Origin: an actinobacterium SCGC AAA044-N04
Lineage (GTDB): Bacteria > Actinomycetota > Actinomycetes > Nanopelagicales > Nanopelagicaceae
Assembly (NCBI GenBank): GCA_000378885.1
Contig: KB900456.1
Coordinates: 116,446 to 180,445 of the forward strand
DNA: 64,000 nucleotides
Direction of reading: 5' to 3'
The translations under genes were made by a program, and so were the position numbers. Under the pieces are notes generated by a model. The model ran no database searches. It saw only the letters and a list, made by a program, of their open reading frames with translations, and had not been told where the DNA came from. Positions within the stretch are counted from its first letter, which is position 1, and each line of letters begins with the position of its first letter. Of the stretch, positions 1 through 8,507 are shown piece by piece.

Positions 1-1
1 C

Positions 2-319
2 TTTGAGCCATTGCGCGTATTAGAGTCTCAAGTTGTTTATCTAGAGGAACAGATTGATAAGTTCAACTCAGAGCTTGAATCACTACGCTCTTTCGTTTTA
101 CCTTCTGGAACTCCAGCAGCTGCCCACCTTCATGTTGCCCGCACTGTAGTTCGCCGTGCAGAGCGTCGCACATGGGCAGCCATCCATGCATTTGGTGGGG
201 GAGTAAATCCATTAACTGCTAAATACCTCAACCGTTGTTCAGACCTACTCTTTGTTTTGGCACGTTATGCCAATAAGGAAATTGGCGACCAACTCTGGGT
301 TCCAGGAGCCAATCGCTAG
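2..319 (+). CDS. PduO-type cob(I)alamin adenosyltransferase, C-terminal part
   Basis: The reading frame is open from the first bases of the window, so the gene starts outside it; an internal TTG at 11 is not a credible start. This enzyme family transfers the adenosyl group of ATP to cob(I)alamin or cob(I)yrinic acid diamide to make coenzyme B12. The visible part holds the family's typical C-terminal half: LEEQIDKFNSEL, then FVLPSGTPAAAHLHVART, RRAERR, and the terminal YLNRCSDLLFVLAR block, where the Arg and Asp residues belong to the ATP/cobalamin site. The stop codon TAG shares the palindrome CTAG with the stop of the convergent downstream gene. Family assignment is firm; substrate (cobalamin or cobyrinic acid) cannot be told from this half. 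Confidence 0.88.
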   Translation, partial: FEPLRVLESQVVYLEEQIDKFNSELESLRSFVLPSGTPAAAHLHVARTVVRRAERRTWAAIHAFGGGVNPLTAKYLNRCSDLLFVLARYANKEIGDQLWVPGANR

Positions 320-1029
320 TTTGTTGCAGTTTTATATGTGGTGCTTGGAATGTTTTCCGTACTTGGATCATGATGACAGATTGCAGAAATATTCGTGACA
401 ACATGTCTTAATTCAAGCGGTTCCTGACTGATCAGCAGGATAGTTGTTATCTGTTTATCAGTTGTTGGACCAACTAGGGTGCGGATACTTCCAAAAGTTT
501 TCAATGTTTTATCAGTGGCAGAAGTTTGCCCAATTAGCTTTGCATTAACTTCCCACCATGTGCAGCCATTTAGGGAAGCCACTTGCACCGCTCCACATGA
601 ATACTTTTCACAGATTGCAACACCATCAACCTGTTGGGCTAATTGTGCTGTCAAAACCTTGCTATTAGAAGCAGTCCCAACTAACTCTTTTGCAGTTGGA
701 ATCTTTGCAAAGACTTCACCATTGGCTTTAAAACCTACAGGAGGCCAGATTGCTTTAGGTGAAGGTGAGACAGTGACTTTTTTGCGAGGCTTCTTTTTAA
801 CAGTAGCTTTCTTTGTCGCTTTTGTAGTTGCCTTGGCGGTAGCTTTTGGTGAGACCGTGGGTTTAGCTGAGGGTTTGGCTGTGGTTTTGGCCGTTGGGGT
901 CGGCGTAGCTTTAGAGGTTGCCGCATTCGATTGCGCAGCAGTTAACACCATTAATAGCGCAATAACTATGCTTAATGCGCGCTTAATCGCGATCCCACTT
1001 AAATTTGCGGACTGAGAAAAAGATGCCAA
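316..1029 (-). CDS. Exported hypothetical protein with Lys/Thr/Pro/Ala-rich linker
   Basis: No family recognised. The first ~37 residues look like a signal peptide: a basic IKRAL followed by hydrophobic SIVIALLMVLTAA and a likely cut after QSNA. Residues ~38-90 are a low-complexity linker of repeated KAT/KPT/TPT units ending in a strongly basic KKKPRKK stretch. The C-terminal ~140 residues are of normal composition with four cysteines (ICEKYSCG, NGCTWW, AICHH), suggesting a disulfide-stabilised extracytoplasmic domain tethered by a wall-spanning linker. The only in-frame start before the signal peptide is TTG at 1029, giving a 47-base overlap with the ABC permease gene, so translational coupling is likely. 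A long plus-strand ORF over this region is a shadow of the repeat. Confidence 0.7.
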   Translation of the reverse strand: MASFSQSANLSGIAIKRALSIVIALLMVLTAAQSNAATSKATPTPTAKTTAKPSAKPTVSPKATAKATTKATKKATVKKKPRKKVTVSPSPKAIWPPVGFKANGEVFAKIPTAKELVGTASNSKVLTAQLAQQVDGVAICEKYSCGAVQVASLNGCTWWEVNAKLIGQTSATDKTLKTFGSIRTLVGPTTDKQITTILLISQEPLELRHVVTNISAICHHDPSTENIPSTTYKTATN

Positions 1030-1789
1030 TAACTAGCCAGAAAATAAGGATGAGGAAGGTGCGACCGGTTTCCCAGGACTTAGCTACTTCTTGGGCAGCA
1101 AACGAATCTGGCAAAAATACTGAACGCATACCTTGGGTTAACCACTTCAAAGGAAATATCGCAGCAAGTTGCTGCATCCAGGTTGGCAGTTGAGTGAAAA
1201 CAAAGAAGACGCCACTAAAGAACTGCAAAATGATAACTATGGGTGAGACAACTGCTGATGCTCCGCGTCCACTCTTTGGCACAATTGAAAACGCGATTCC
1301 GAGCGCCGTTGAACATGCACTTCCGAGTAGGACGAGCCATGTGAAAGTGATCCATTTACTTAGCTCTGTTGGCATTTCAACACCAAAAAACAGTAGACCG
1401 AATCCAAAGAGAAGTGCAATTTGGATAATCATGGTTACAGCAATCAAAATGGCTTTGCCAATGAAATAACTAGAGGCAGGCATAGGTGTTCCACGCAAGC
1501 GCTTCAACCCACCGACATCGCGCTCCATGGGGATTGTGATGGCTAATGCTTGAAAGCCAGTGTTAACAAGGCCAGATGCGATCATTCCCGCTACGAAATA
1601 CTGTGAAAAAGTCACGCCGGGAGCAATGGTGTCCTTAAAGACTGAACCAAAAATAGCTAACAAAATAACTGGAAACAGAAGCGTGAAGACAACAGATTCA
1701 CGTTGGCGGGCAAACTGCCTAATCTCAAGTCTTCCACGTCGAATACCTAAGTTAAGGGCGCTAGGAATCTTGTTCATGAACGCCCCCAA
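983..1789 (-). CDS. ABC-2 type transporter permease (DrrB-like)
   Basis: Membrane subunit of a two-component ABC exporter, working with the ATPase encoded immediately upstream. The 268-residue length and six predicted membrane segments fit the ABC-2 family (drug, lipid or polysaccharide export). Visible features are the N-terminal cytoplasmic RQFARQRESVVFTLLFPV region, a long central hydrophobic pair around AILIAVTMIIQIALLFGFG, and the C-terminal FPLKWLTQGMRSVFLP motif that is characteristic of DrrB/ABC-2 permeases. Its start overlaps the ATPase end by 29 bases (or 17 if the second Met, MNKIPS, is used), so the two are co-translated. The substrate cannot be inferred. Confidence 0.88.
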   Translation of the reverse strand: MGAFMNKIPSALNLGIRRGRLEIRQFARQRESVVFTLLFPVILLAIFGSVFKDTIAPGVTFSQYFVAGMIASGLVNTGFQALAITIPMERDVGGLKRLRGTPMPASSYFIGKAILIAVTMIIQIALLFGFGLLFFGVEMPTELSKWITFTWLVLLGSACSTALGIAFSIVPKSGRGASAVVSPIVIILQFFSGVFFVFTQLPTWMQQLAAIFPLKWLTQGMRSVFLPDSFAAQEVAKSWETGRTFLILIFWLVIGIFFSVRKFKWDRD

Positions 1790-2621
1790 TCATTTTTAAG
1801 TAGATATCTTCTAGCGAAGGTCTTGTAACAGAGAGCTCTGGAATTTCTCCGCCAAATTGTGTAGTCAGACGGGTAACAACAGAAGTTGGATTATCACTTT
1901 CTTCACTCTTTACTTGGCTGCCATCGCGCCAGGAGACAAGGGCCTTAGAAGTTGCGCGGCCACCAAGTTCGGCAGGTGTGGATACTTCAACAATCAATCC
2001 ATTATTAATAACTGCCACACGATCGGCTAGGGCTTCAGCTTCATCCAAGTAATGTGTTGTGAGCAAGATGGTTGTTCCATCTCCGCGCAGCTGCTCAATT
2101 AGAGCCCAAAATGCACGACGCGCCTCTGGATCAAAGCCTGTAGTTGGTTCATCAAGGAAGAGAAGTTCAGGACTGCCAATGATTCCCAATGCAACATCTA
2201 ATCGACGACGTTGGCCACCTGAAAGATTTCGAATCAGAGCCCCTGTTTTTCCTTCTAGACCTACCGCTGCAATTACTTCATCGGTATTTCTTGGTTTTGA
2301 GTAGTAGCCACGGAAATGTTCAACGGTCTCAACAACAGTTAAATCGCCAGCATCGGCAGCAGATTGCAAAACAATGCCAATGCGATCGCGCCATTGGCGG
2401 GCAGCGTGTCCCAGAGTTTGAGGATCAAAACCTAAGATAGAAATCTGGCCAGCATCACGGCTTCTAAATCCTTCTAGGATTTCAACTGTGGTTGTTTTGC
2501 CCGCACCATTGGGGCCAAGCAAAGCAAAGATTTCACCGGCTGGAATAGAGAGATCAACTCCACGCACTGCATGCACCTGGCCGTAGCTCTTTTTGAGACC
2601 TTTGACCTCGATTACATTCAC
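1761..2621 (-). CDS. ABC transporter ATP-binding protein (DrrA-like)
   Basis: ATPase that powers the adjacent ABC-2 permease. Walker A is LLGPNGAGKTTT near residue 35, the signature motif is NLSGGQRRR near residue 135, Walker B is LLFLDEPTTGFDPEARR, and the H-loop is TTHYLDEAEALADR. The FDPxxRR variant and the extra ~80 C-terminal residues are usual for exporters of the DrrA/CcmA type. It is the first gene of a minus-strand run followed by the permease and the exported linker protein, which suggests, without proof, that the exported protein and exporter act together on the cell envelope. Confidence 0.92.
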   Translation of the reverse strand: MNVIEVKGLKKSYGQVHAVRGVDLSIPAGEIFALLGPNGAGKTTTVEILEGFRSRDAGQISILGFDPQTLGHAARQWRDRIGIVLQSAADAGDLTVVETVEHFRGYYSKPRNTDEVIAAVGLEGKTGALIRNLSGGQRRRLDVALGIIGSPELLFLDEPTTGFDPEARRAFWALIEQLRGDGTTILLTTHYLDEAEALADRVAVINNGLIVEVSTPAELGGRATSKALVSWRDGSQVKSEESDNPTSVVTRLTTQFGGEIPELSVTRPSLEDIYLKMIGGVHEQDS

Positions 2622-2663
2622 GTTCAGATACTACTCCTGCAATTGATGTGAGAAAATATAGGT

Positions 2664-2975
2664 ATGAGCCCGCGCAGAAACTATCCAAAAAATAAGCGGC
2701 CTAAAAGTGATGAGCGCGACATTTCCACCTCAAGTCAAACTATTGAGGAACATCATGAAGGAATGTACATAGTTCGCAAATTAACTGGCTCTAGTTCTAA
2801 CAAACCATATCGCTGTCCAGGTTGCGATCAGGTAATTCCGATGGCAACTCCTCACATTGTTGCCTGGTTAGAAGATGATGAAGAAAGTAGACGACATTGG
2901 CATAACGCTTGCTGGACAAAGAAAGATAAGCGACGCCCTAATACTGAAAGAACTCGTAACGCACCGCGTTTTTAA
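2664..2975 (+). CDS. Small conserved actinobacterial zinc-binding protein
   Basis: A 103-residue protein with very basic ends (PRRNYPKNKRPKS and KKDKRRPNTERTRN) around a central core reading YRCPGCDQVIP, HIVAWLEDD, and RRHWHNACW. The CPGC pair together with the later His and Cys (HWHNAC) would make one zinc site. Similar short proteins occur across Actinobacteria and are often annotated misleadingly as ATP/GTP-binding; I see no nucleotide-binding motif. A nucleic-acid role would suit the charge but is a guess. It is transcribed divergently from the ABC ATPase gene, and its TAA stop shares the palindrome TTAA with the stop of the convergent aldehyde dehydrogenase gene. Confidence 0.72.
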   Translation: MSPRRNYPKNKRPKSDERDISTSSQTIEEHHEGMYIVRKLTGSSSNKPYRCPGCDQVIPMATPHIVAWLEDDEESRRHWHNACWTKKDKRRPNTERTRNAPRF

Positions 2976-4453
2976 CCGAAGCGTCCCTTTAACCAGCGAG
3001 TTAAAGTAATAACTAAGTTTTCCTCTTTCGATTTGCGCTTAAAACTCAAAAGATTGAGCGGCACATTAAAGCGAGTACGAACGACTGTGCGGGCATAGGT
3101 GTACTCCAACAATCCTTCAGGCCCATGAACGCGTCCATAACCACTATCTTTCACGCCTCCAAATGGCACGGAAGCAACGGCAGCAAATGAAAATGTTGAA
3201 TTAATTGCAACCATTCCACAGGCTAACTCTGCAGCAATTCGCTTACCTTGGCGCTTAGACCAAACATTTGCACCTAAGCCATAGCTAGATGCGTTTGAGA
3301 AATCAATGGCTTCACGCATGCTTTTCACGCGATTGATAATAATTGTTGGTCCAAATGTTTCTTCACGCATTGCCGCTGAATCTTCAGGCACATCTAGCAA
3401 GATAACGGGTTGAACAAATGGTGGCTTAACAGATTCTGGACCACCATAGGCGCATGTTCCACCATCTTTAATCGCACTCTTTATATGGGATTGAATAACT
3501 TTAATTTGTGAAGGCATTGTTGCAGGTCCATAGTTTCCATCACCTGGTGCACCAGCATGAATTGTTTTAGCTAACTGGACAGCCAGTTCTACAAATTTAT
3601 CGGCCACTCTCTCATCAACATATACACGCTCTGCGCCAATACATGATTGCCCAGCATTAGCCATGGCAGACCAGATAGTTGCATCAACTGCCCGCTCAAG
3701 ATTGGCATCGGCGGCCACGATGACAGGATCTTTTCCGCCGCACTCCAAAACAACTGGAGTCATTGTTGTTGCACATTGGGCAGCAACTATTTTTGCTGTT
3801 CTAGTTGAACCAGTAAATGAGATTTTATCCACGCCACTTGTGCACAGTGCACCGCCAGTTTCACCTAACCCGGTAATTGTCGTTAGGACATCGGCAAAAG
3901 GTGCTACTTCATTAAAGGTTTCTTCTAGCCACATTCCAACACCAGGTGTGTATTCACTGGGCTTAAAGACAACGGTGTTTCCTGCAGCTAGTGCGTAAGT
4001 TATTGAGCCAACTGGTGTGAACATGGGGTAGTTCCATGGACCAATGACACCGACAACTCCAAGAGGAGAGCGCTGCACTGTTGCTGACATATTCGACAAA
4101 AGTAAGCCCGGAGCACGATAAGCAGTGCGCATTATTTCCTCTGCATGGCGCGCGGCCCAGCCGATGTGGCCAACGGCAATGCTTACCTCTAACTTCGCAT
4201 CTCCCACAGGCTTTCCAGTTTCTAGGGAAATCAATTCGGCTATCTGATCAATGCGCTTGATAATCACATTAGACCAAGAGAGAAGAACTTTCTTTCGACC
4301 AGAGAATCCAAGTTTTTGCCACTGAGCTGAAGCGTTTCGGGCGTGAGCAACAACTTCATTTACTTGATTGGCATTCATTATTGGATATGTCCCAGCAACC
4401 TCACCAGTTGCAGGGTTATGTGAATCAAAAGATGGAGTGCGCTTAGTAGCCAT
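2972..4453 (-). CDS. Aldehyde dehydrogenase, succinate-semialdehyde dehydrogenase-like (GabD2 type)
   Basis: NAD(P)+-dependent aldehyde dehydrogenase of 493 residues. The active-site Cys lies in NAGQSCIGAERVYV and the general-base Glu in VVLECGGKDPVIV (Cys replaces the usual Leu after Glu in this motif). The GPWNYP and FTGSTRTAK motifs of the cofactor fold are present. The overall pattern, including the ~40 extra C-terminal residues (FNVPLNLLSFKRK), resembles the actinobacterial GabD2 group that oxidises succinate semialdehyde to succinate. A GABA aminotransferase gene at 54 kb in this window would supply that substrate, which supports but does not prove the assignment. Convergent overlap of TTAA with the upstream small zinc protein leaves no room for a terminator. 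Confidence 0.85.
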   Translation of the reverse strand: MATKRTPSFDSHNPATGEVAGTYPIMNANQVNEVVAHARNASAQWQKLGFSGRKKVLLSWSNVIIKRIDQIAELISLETGKPVGDAKLEVSIAVGHIGWAARHAEEIMRTAYRAPGLLLSNMSATVQRSPLGVVGVIGPWNYPMFTPVGSITYALAAGNTVVFKPSEYTPGVGMWLEETFNEVAPFADVLTTITGLGETGGALCTSGVDKISFTGSTRTAKIVAAQCATTMTPVVLECGGKDPVIVAADANLERAVDATIWSAMANAGQSCIGAERVYVDERVADKFVELAVQLAKTIHAGAPGDGNYGPATMPSQIKVIQSHIKSAIKDGGTCAYGGPESVKPPFVQPVILLDVPEDSAAMREETFGPTIIINRVKSMREAIDFSNASSYGLGANVWSKRQGKRIAAELACGMVAINSTFSFAAVASVPFGGVKDSGYGRVHGPEGLLEYTYARTVVRTRFNVPLNLLSFKRKSKEENLVITLTRWLKGRFG

Positions 4454-4491
4454 GGTTGGAAGCCTAGTGGGGTGAAGATAAGATTTGAAGT

Positions 4492-5202
4492 ATGGCCGAG
4501 ATAATCAGACCCAGCACAGTGTTGCCGGCCCTTCGCACACCGTTTCATGTTCTCACTAGTGATGGCGTGGATTTAATCGGAGAAGTCGCATCACCCTTAG
4601 GTCAATCAAAAGGGGCGATTTTAACTCTGCATCCACTTCCAACAGCTGGCGGGATGATGGATAGCCATGTTTATAAGAAAGCAGCCAACCGCCTACCTGC
4701 TATGGCTGGCATAACTGTTGTTCGCTTCAACACCCGCGGAACATCATCTGAGGCCGGAACAAGCTCCGGCGCATTTGATAATGGAGGAGCAGAAGGCTTA
4801 GATGTTCAAGCAATGATTAATTATTGCTTCGATGTTTTAGCGTTAGAAAACCTTTGGATTGTTGGTTGGTCATTTGGAACAGATCTAGCTTTGCGCCATG
4901 CCAAAGATCCACGCCATCAAGGCTTGATTCTTCTTAGCCCACCGCTTCGCACAACAACTGATCAAGAGCTTTTGTATTGGAATAGTGATCCACGACCAAT
5001 AACTGCCCTTGTGCCCGAGCATGATGATTACCTCAAGCCAAATGCTGCTAAAGAGCGCTTTGCAATCGTGCCTAAATTAAGAATAATTCCAGTAGATGAT
5101 GCAAAGCATCTTTGGGTGGGTGAACCATCTGTTCATCGTGTGCTCTCTGAAATTAACACCATTGTTACCGGTGATACCAGCGCTCTACCTCTTGAGTATT
5201 AA
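4492..5202 (+). CDS. Alpha/beta hydrolase
   Basis: A 236-residue single-domain alpha/beta hydrolase. The nucleophile elbow is GWSFGTD (Ser), the oxyanion region lies in LTLHPLPTAGGMMDSHVY, and the catalytic His is in DAKHLWVGE near the C terminus; an Asp in PEHDDYLKP is the likely acid. The HPLP...GGxxxxxVV pattern and FNTRGTSSEG-like stretch place it near the CocE/dienelactone-hydrolase-like small hydrolases that bacteria annotate as 'alpha/beta hydrolase'. No substrate can be named. It is divergent from the aldehyde dehydrogenase with 38 bases between the starts and shares TTAA with the stop of the next, convergent gene. Confidence 0.85.
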   Translation: MAEIIRPSTVLPALRTPFHVLTSDGVDLIGEVASPLGQSKGAILTLHPLPTAGGMMDSHVYKKAANRLPAMAGITVVRFNTRGTSSEAGTSSGAFDNGGAEGLDVQAMINYCFDVLALENLWIVGWSFGTDLALRHAKDPRHQGLILLSPPLRTTTDQELLYWNSDPRPITALVPEHDDYLKPNAAKERFAIVPKLRIIPVDDAKHLWVGEPSVHRVLSEINTIVTGDTSALPLEY

Positions 5203-6326
5203 GAGTTATTAGCACGAGGGATTACAACCTCGTCCAAAATCAAGATAATTGAAGCTGCCACTGGCACGGCAAGTAATCCGCCAACTAGCCCCAAGAGTGA
5301 TGAACCAATGAGAGCTGAGATGATTGTTACTGCTCCAGGAACAGCCAAAGTTCTTTTCATGATGCGTGGTGTTACAACATAGTTTTCTACTTGCACATAA
5401 ACCACATATGCAACAAAAGCGATAACACCAATAGCAATTGATTGGGTTAATGCAATTATTGTGACAATTCCACAGCCCAAGAAGTGACCCACCAACGGAA
5501 TTAATCCACAGACTAAAACAATCATTCCAATAGCTATTGGTGAAGGCAGACCCAGGACAAGTGAGAGTAGGAAAACAAAGACAGAGGCCATTGCTGCAAT
5601 AACTATTTGGCTACCCACAAATGAACCCACACGAGCAATGATCGCGTTAGTCAGGTGGCCAACTCGTGCGCGGCGGCTTGCAGGAACTAATGAAAGCCCA
5701 AGATCAACAGCCTGAGGCAGGGAAGTGATGAAATAGAGAGTCAGAACCAGGATTGTAAGGAAAGTGAAAAACCCTGAAAGTACCGACTTACCAACACCAA
5801 TAACGCCGCCGAAAGCTGAAATCAAAAGGGTTCCATCGGAAGTTACCGATTTCAATTTAGTTTGCAGCGTATCGATAATTCCATATTGCTCATTGAGCTT
5901 ATTAATTGTGGCGTTATTAGTTAGATCAGCCAAGAGAGTAGGTGCCTTATTGATGAGTTGCGTTCCTTGAGTAATCACAGGAGGGGCAACCACAAGAGCA
6001 AAGAAGATAACAAAAGCAATAACTGAAGTGAAGATTATTGTCACTGCAGTAACGCGTGACATATTACGACGGCGAAGAGCTTCAACTGCTGGGTTGAGGC
6101 CTGTTGCCAAAAACAGCGCAATGAGGATTAAAATAAATATTTGAGAGACGCTAGCAAGTGCGCGCATCAATACGATTGCAGTGAGAGCACCTAACGTGGC
6201 AACAAATCCAAAGTAATACGGATGGGATCTATTGATTGGAACACCTGCAACTCCATAATCTGCTGGAGTTTGTGCAGGTTTGGCTGCTCGCTTCGTAACC
6301 TTCTTAATTCGCTCTTTAATTGCCAT
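5199..6326 (-). CDS. AI-2E family transporter (TqsA/PerM-like membrane protein)
   Basis: A 375-residue integral membrane protein of the AI-2E transporter family (formerly UPF0118). The N terminus is basic and cytoplasmic (KERIKKVTKRAAK), followed by two close hydrophobic segments around residues 37-85, a long extracytoplasmic/helical loop, then the conserved C-terminal block of hydrophobic segments including GLPSPIAIGMIVLVCGLIP, and the VENYVVTPRIMKRTLAVPG motif that marks this family. Members export autoinducer-2, other small molecules or ions; the substrate here is unknown. It is transcribed alone on the minus strand between two plus-strand genes. Confidence 0.9.
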   Translation of the reverse strand: MAIKERIKKVTKRAAKPAQTPADYGVAGVPINRSHPYYFGFVATLGALTAIVLMRALASVSQIFILILIALFLATGLNPAVEALRRRNMSRVTAVTIIFTSVIAFVIFFALVVAPPVITQGTQLINKAPTLLADLTNNATINKLNEQYGIIDTLQTKLKSVTSDGTLLISAFGGVIGVGKSVLSGFFTFLTILVLTLYFITSLPQAVDLGLSLVPASRRARVGHLTNAIIARVGSFVGSQIVIAAMASVFVFLLSLVLGLPSPIAIGMIVLVCGLIPLVGHFLGCGIVTIIALTQSIAIGVIAFVAYVVYVQVENYVVTPRIMKRTLAVPGAVTIISALIGSSLLGLVGGLLAVPVAASIILILDEVVIPRANNS

Positions 6327-6401
6327 AGGTGCATTGTAAAGATAGTTATCTCACTTGTATGAGACGTGGTGTTCATCTTCTCGTCACATTTTTAGGGAAG
6401 A

Positions 6402-7637
6402 ATGAGCCTTATGGCCCTACGGATTACAGGATTAGGCGAGGAGATCGCAGCTGTTACTGGCCTGCCGTGGCAACAGAGTTTGGAAGAGTGGCCAGAAGAT
6501 CCCGCTCTGGCAGAAAAGCGCGGTATTTCTCGCCACGTGGTCCGCTTAGTTAGAGCGACCACTGATGCAGATGCGCCGGTCTATGCCGTCAAAGAAACTG
6601 TCTCTGAGTTTGCTAACCGTGAATACAAGGTCTTACGTGAACTAACTTCCCTGAATGCCCCGTGCGTTGAACAAATTGCAGTTGTTGAGGGCAGAACAGA
6701 TGCGCAAGGCGAAGAACTTCCGTGTGCAATGGTTACTCGCTTCTTGCCGTATTCCTTGCCATACCGAGTTCTACTCTCTGGCTCAGTAACTGCCCACGAT
6801 ATTAATACCATGGCAAATGCCCTTGCATTGCTACTTGTTCGATTACACCTTTTAGGTTTTTGGTGGGGTGATTGTTCACTCTCAAATACTTTATTTCGCC
6901 GAGATGCTGAAGGCTTTGCTGCCTATCTTGTCGATGCGGAAACGGGAGAGTTTCAAAAATCTCTCAGCGATGGTCAGAGAGAACATGATTTAGATATTGC
7001 AATGTTTAACGTTGCAGCTGAATTAGAAGATCTACGTTTATCTGGAGTTTTATATCCCGGTATGGATCCAGTGCGTGCAGCCGAAGCTGTTATTCGTCGC
7101 TACCGCAGAATTTGGTCAGCCCTTAAAGAGCGCCAGTTACTTGATCCTAAAGATCGACATGCAGTTGAGCGCGCTATGCGCCAGTTACACGATTTAGGTT
7201 TTGCGGTTGAAGAAGTTTCAATCACAATCGATGGTGATACACAGCTTCTATCTTTCCAACCTCGATTAGTTGCAGCTGGTTATCACACGCAACGTTTGCG
7301 TGAATTGATGGGAATTGAAACTGAAGAGCTTCAAGCCAAACGCCTACTTGCATCCTTTGATCGCTACCGTGCCCGACATGAAAACTCCTCTATGTCTGTG
7401 ACCGAAATGGCTAAGACGTGGTTTATAGAAGTCTTTGAACCAATAATTAACCGAGTCCCAGAACAGATGCGTGGTCGTGTGGAACGGGCTCAGATGTTCC
7501 ATGAAATCCTTGAAAACCGCTGGTATTTGAGTGAACAAAAGGGAACTGATGTGGGCCTGGAGTTCGCTGCCGATAACTATGTTCAAGAGATTTTGCCCTA
7601 TCGGCGCGATTCTGGCGTTGACCTCATCGCCCAGTAG
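6402..7637 (+). CDS. DUF4032 protein with lipopolysaccharide-kinase-like fold
   Basis: A 411-residue actinobacterial protein of the DUF4032 type. The N-terminal ~240 residues carry kinase-like features: VYAVKETV supplies a Lys in the expected beta-strand, LVRLHLLGFWWGDCSLSNTLF looks like the catalytic loop with Asp and Asn, and YLVDAETGEF resembles the metal-binding Asp motif. The C-terminal ~170 residues are the DUF4032 part. A phosphotransfer role is therefore likely, but the substrate is unknown. An AGGGAAG sequence lies right before the ATG at 6402, so the second ATG at 6411 has the better ribosome-binding spacing. The next gene follows after 9 bases. Confidence 0.8.
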   Translation: MSLMALRITGLGEEIAAVTGLPWQQSLEEWPEDPALAEKRGISRHVVRLVRATTDADAPVYAVKETVSEFANREYKVLRELTSLNAPCVEQIAVVEGRTDAQGEELPCAMVTRFLPYSLPYRVLLSGSVTAHDINTMANALALLLVRLHLLGFWWGDCSLSNTLFRRDAEGFAAYLVDAETGEFQKSLSDGQREHDLDIAMFNVAAELEDLRLSGVLYPGMDPVRAAEAVIRRYRRIWSALKERQLLDPKDRHAVERAMRQLHDLGFAVEEVSITIDGDTQLLSFQPRLVAAGYHTQRLRELMGIETEELQAKRLLASFDRYRARHENSSMSVTEMAKTWFIEVFEPIINRVPEQMRGRVERAQMFHEILENRWYLSEQKGTDVGLEFAADNYVQEILPYRRDSGVDLIAQ

Positions 7638-7646
7638 GATTACAAC

Positions 7647-8507
7647 GTGAGCAACCCTCCTAATTTTGCACAAGCTGTTGATCTAAGCTCATTAGGAAAA
7701 CCAAAGAGCGCCTCAGCAGGACCTACTCCAGGTATTGAAGTTACTGTTGCAAACTTAACATCAGAGTTTTTACCTCTATCAAAAACTCGTCCAGTCATTT
7801 TGTTCTGCTGGTCACCGCGCAGTGCCGAGTCTGTTGAGATGTTGAATGTGATGGGTGCACTAGAGACTAGTTATAAAGGTGCTTGGAGTTTGGGTCGAGT
7901 TGATATCGATGCCCAGCCTCAAGTTGCCCAAGCTCTGCAAACACAAAAGATTCCTTATGCAGTTGCACTAATTAATGAACAAATCGTTCCTCTATTTGAA
8001 CAAGCTTATCCAGAAGCCCAAATTCGATTGGTTCTAGATAAAGTTCTCACTTTAGCTTCCGAACAAGGTGTTGGTGAAGCACCAATAGAAGTTATTGAAC
8101 CTGAGGAAGAAGAAGCAGTTGCTGCTCTTGAAGCTGGTGACTTTGCTACTGCAGAGGTTGCCTATAAGAAATTACTAGCGAGGAAGCCAGCTGATTCTTT
8201 TGCAAAGCTTGGTCTTGCTCAAACTCAACTGCTCATTCGCACTGACGGTTTAGTATTGGATGCAGTAATCAAAGAAGCCTCAGATAATCCCACCGACTTG
8301 TCCCTACAGCTGCGAGCTGCTGACATGGAGATAGTAAATGGGGGAGTTGAAGCTGCCTTTACTCGTCTCTTACATGCAGTCAAAGAAAGTTCGGGGGATG
8401 AGCGCAACAAAGCTAAAGATCACCTTCTCTCACTTTTTGCTTTGGTTGATCCTGCAGATCCGCGTTTAACTGCTGCCCGCAGTGCGCTAGCGAATGCCCT
8501 CTTCTAA
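7647..8507 (+). CDS. Thioredoxin-fold/TPR protein, CnoX/YbbN-like, without CXXC
   Basis: A 286-residue protein with a GTG start. Residues ~30-140 follow the thioredoxin pattern (RPVILFCWSPRSAES ... GRVDIDAQPQVAQALQTQKIPYAVAL), with the cis-Pro region IPYAV, but the redox motif after the Trp is S-P-R-S instead of C-x-x-C. Residues ~150-280 contain tetratricopeptide-like helices (ALEAGDFATAEVAYKKLLARKP). This layout matches the CnoX/YbbN chaperone-like group, in which the redox cysteines are often lost; it would act as a holdase or scaffold in the cytoplasm. It overlaps the following MFS gene by 14 bases if that gene starts at 8494. Confidence 0.8.
   Translation: MSNPPNFAQAVDLSSLGKPKSASAGPTPGIEVTVANLTSEFLPLSKTRPVILFCWSPRSAESVEMLNVMGALETSYKGAWSLGRVDIDAQPQVAQALQTQKIPYAVALINEQIVPLFEQAYPEAQIRLVLDKVLTLASEQGVGEAPIEVIEPEEEEAVAALEAGDFATAEVAYKKLLARKPADSFAKLGLAQTQLLIRTDGLVLDAVIKEASDNPTDLSLQLRAADMEIVNGGVEAAFTRLLHAVKESSGDERNKAKDHLLSLFALVDPADPRLTAARSALANALF

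Noticed and set aside
479-1015. A 178-residue plus-strand ORF opposite the exported linker protein
   Set aside because: It is the reverse reading of the KAT/KPT repeat; the minus frame has a signal peptide and cysteine-containing domain, whereas the plus frame has no coherent features.
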